The notes under the pieces are model-generated. The model did no database searches. It saw only the letters and a list, made by a program, of their open reading frames with translations, and was not told the DNA's origin. A stretch of DNA of 64,000 nt from Muribaculaceae bacterium Isolate-037 (Harlan) (GTDB taxonomy: Bacteria > Bacteroidota > Bacteroidia > Bacteroidales > Muribaculaceae), in the NCBI GenBank assembly GCA_003762615.1, contig RIAZ01000010.1, positions 62,001 to 126,000 of the forward strand, written 5' to 3'. How positions within the stretch are numbered: the first letter of the stretch is position 1; each line of letters starts with the position of its first letter. Positions 63,927-64,000 of this stretch are shown here, in pieces. The position numbers were made by a program, and so were the translations under genes.

Positions 63927-64000
63927 ACGAAAAATCGCTGAATTTCGGAACGAATCACCTGCACAACGCCGCCTTTTGGCGGCCGAAATTTTTGGCAAAA

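Noticed and set aside
6983..63942. Shared AAAATCGCTGAA near both ends as attachment repeat
   Set aside because: Only 12 AT-rich bases, inside the tRNA terminator on one side and upstream of HU on the other; could be chance.

Overview
The window reads as chromosome of a Bacteroidales bacterium, most likely a gut lineage near Muribaculaceae or Bacteroides. The reasons are promoter -7 boxes of the TAnnTTTG type, lipoprotein and DUF families restricted to that order, type IX secretion-like C-termini, and a CTnDOT-like transfer region. It falls into a short chromosomal flank, one large integrative conjugative element (ICE) carrying several cargo blocks, and a right edge that may be chromosomal again.

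1-6960 is the chromosomal flank, with genes mostly on the minus strand. It holds a partial OmpA/DUF3575-type outer-surface protein, an unknown secreted protein coupled to a LysE exporter, a lipoprotein, an SRPBCC protein, pyrE with a good promoter, comF, recX and prmC, then a tRNA with anticodon CAU and a terminator hairpin.

6961-22860 is the left ICE arm. A tyrosine integrase starts next to the tRNA. Facing it is a minus-strand block resembling the CTnDOT excision operon: two small helix-turn-helix proteins, a topoisomerase III-like protein that has lost its catalytic residues, a DUF3945/DUF4099 protein and a small leader gene. A plus-strand operon follows, with a DUF1896 protein and a roughly 2,000-residue methylase-MutS-helicase protein. 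That gene is split by a 2.5 kb group II intron, with its own maturase, just before the helicase Walker A motif.

22861-38288 is polymorphic-toxin cargo: a secreted surface protein with a type IX-like C-terminus, a 3,094-residue SpvB/FG-GAP/RHS protein, a candidate immunity gene, a promoterless second RHS tail with a different toxin tip (JAB/MPN-like), and a second candidate immunity lipoprotein. The shared 860 bp RHS core is repeated without gaps, which gives a classic tip-exchange layout.

38289-43028 is regulatory and metabolic cargo: two TetR regulators around a DarB-like ketoacyl synthase III, plus an enhancer-binding-protein homologue without GAFTGA and without the phosphorylatable Asp. 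Three related hairpins with differing but self-complementary arms and a shared core lie between these genes.

43029-63431 is the transfer machinery. It contains an RteC-like regulator, mobA/mobB relaxase and a VirD4-type coupling protein on the minus strand, a non-coding region with a candidate oriT hairpin, then a plus-strand operon: ParA, DUF3408 proteins, TraD to TraQ homologues, a lysozyme and a terminator. A promoter-linked 36 bp element ahead of this operon also precedes the DUF1896/methylase operon at the same spacing, suggesting co-regulation. 63444-64000 holds an HU-family gene followed by a tiny ORF; I cannot tell whether these are ICE or chromosome, and no convincing right attachment site is visible.
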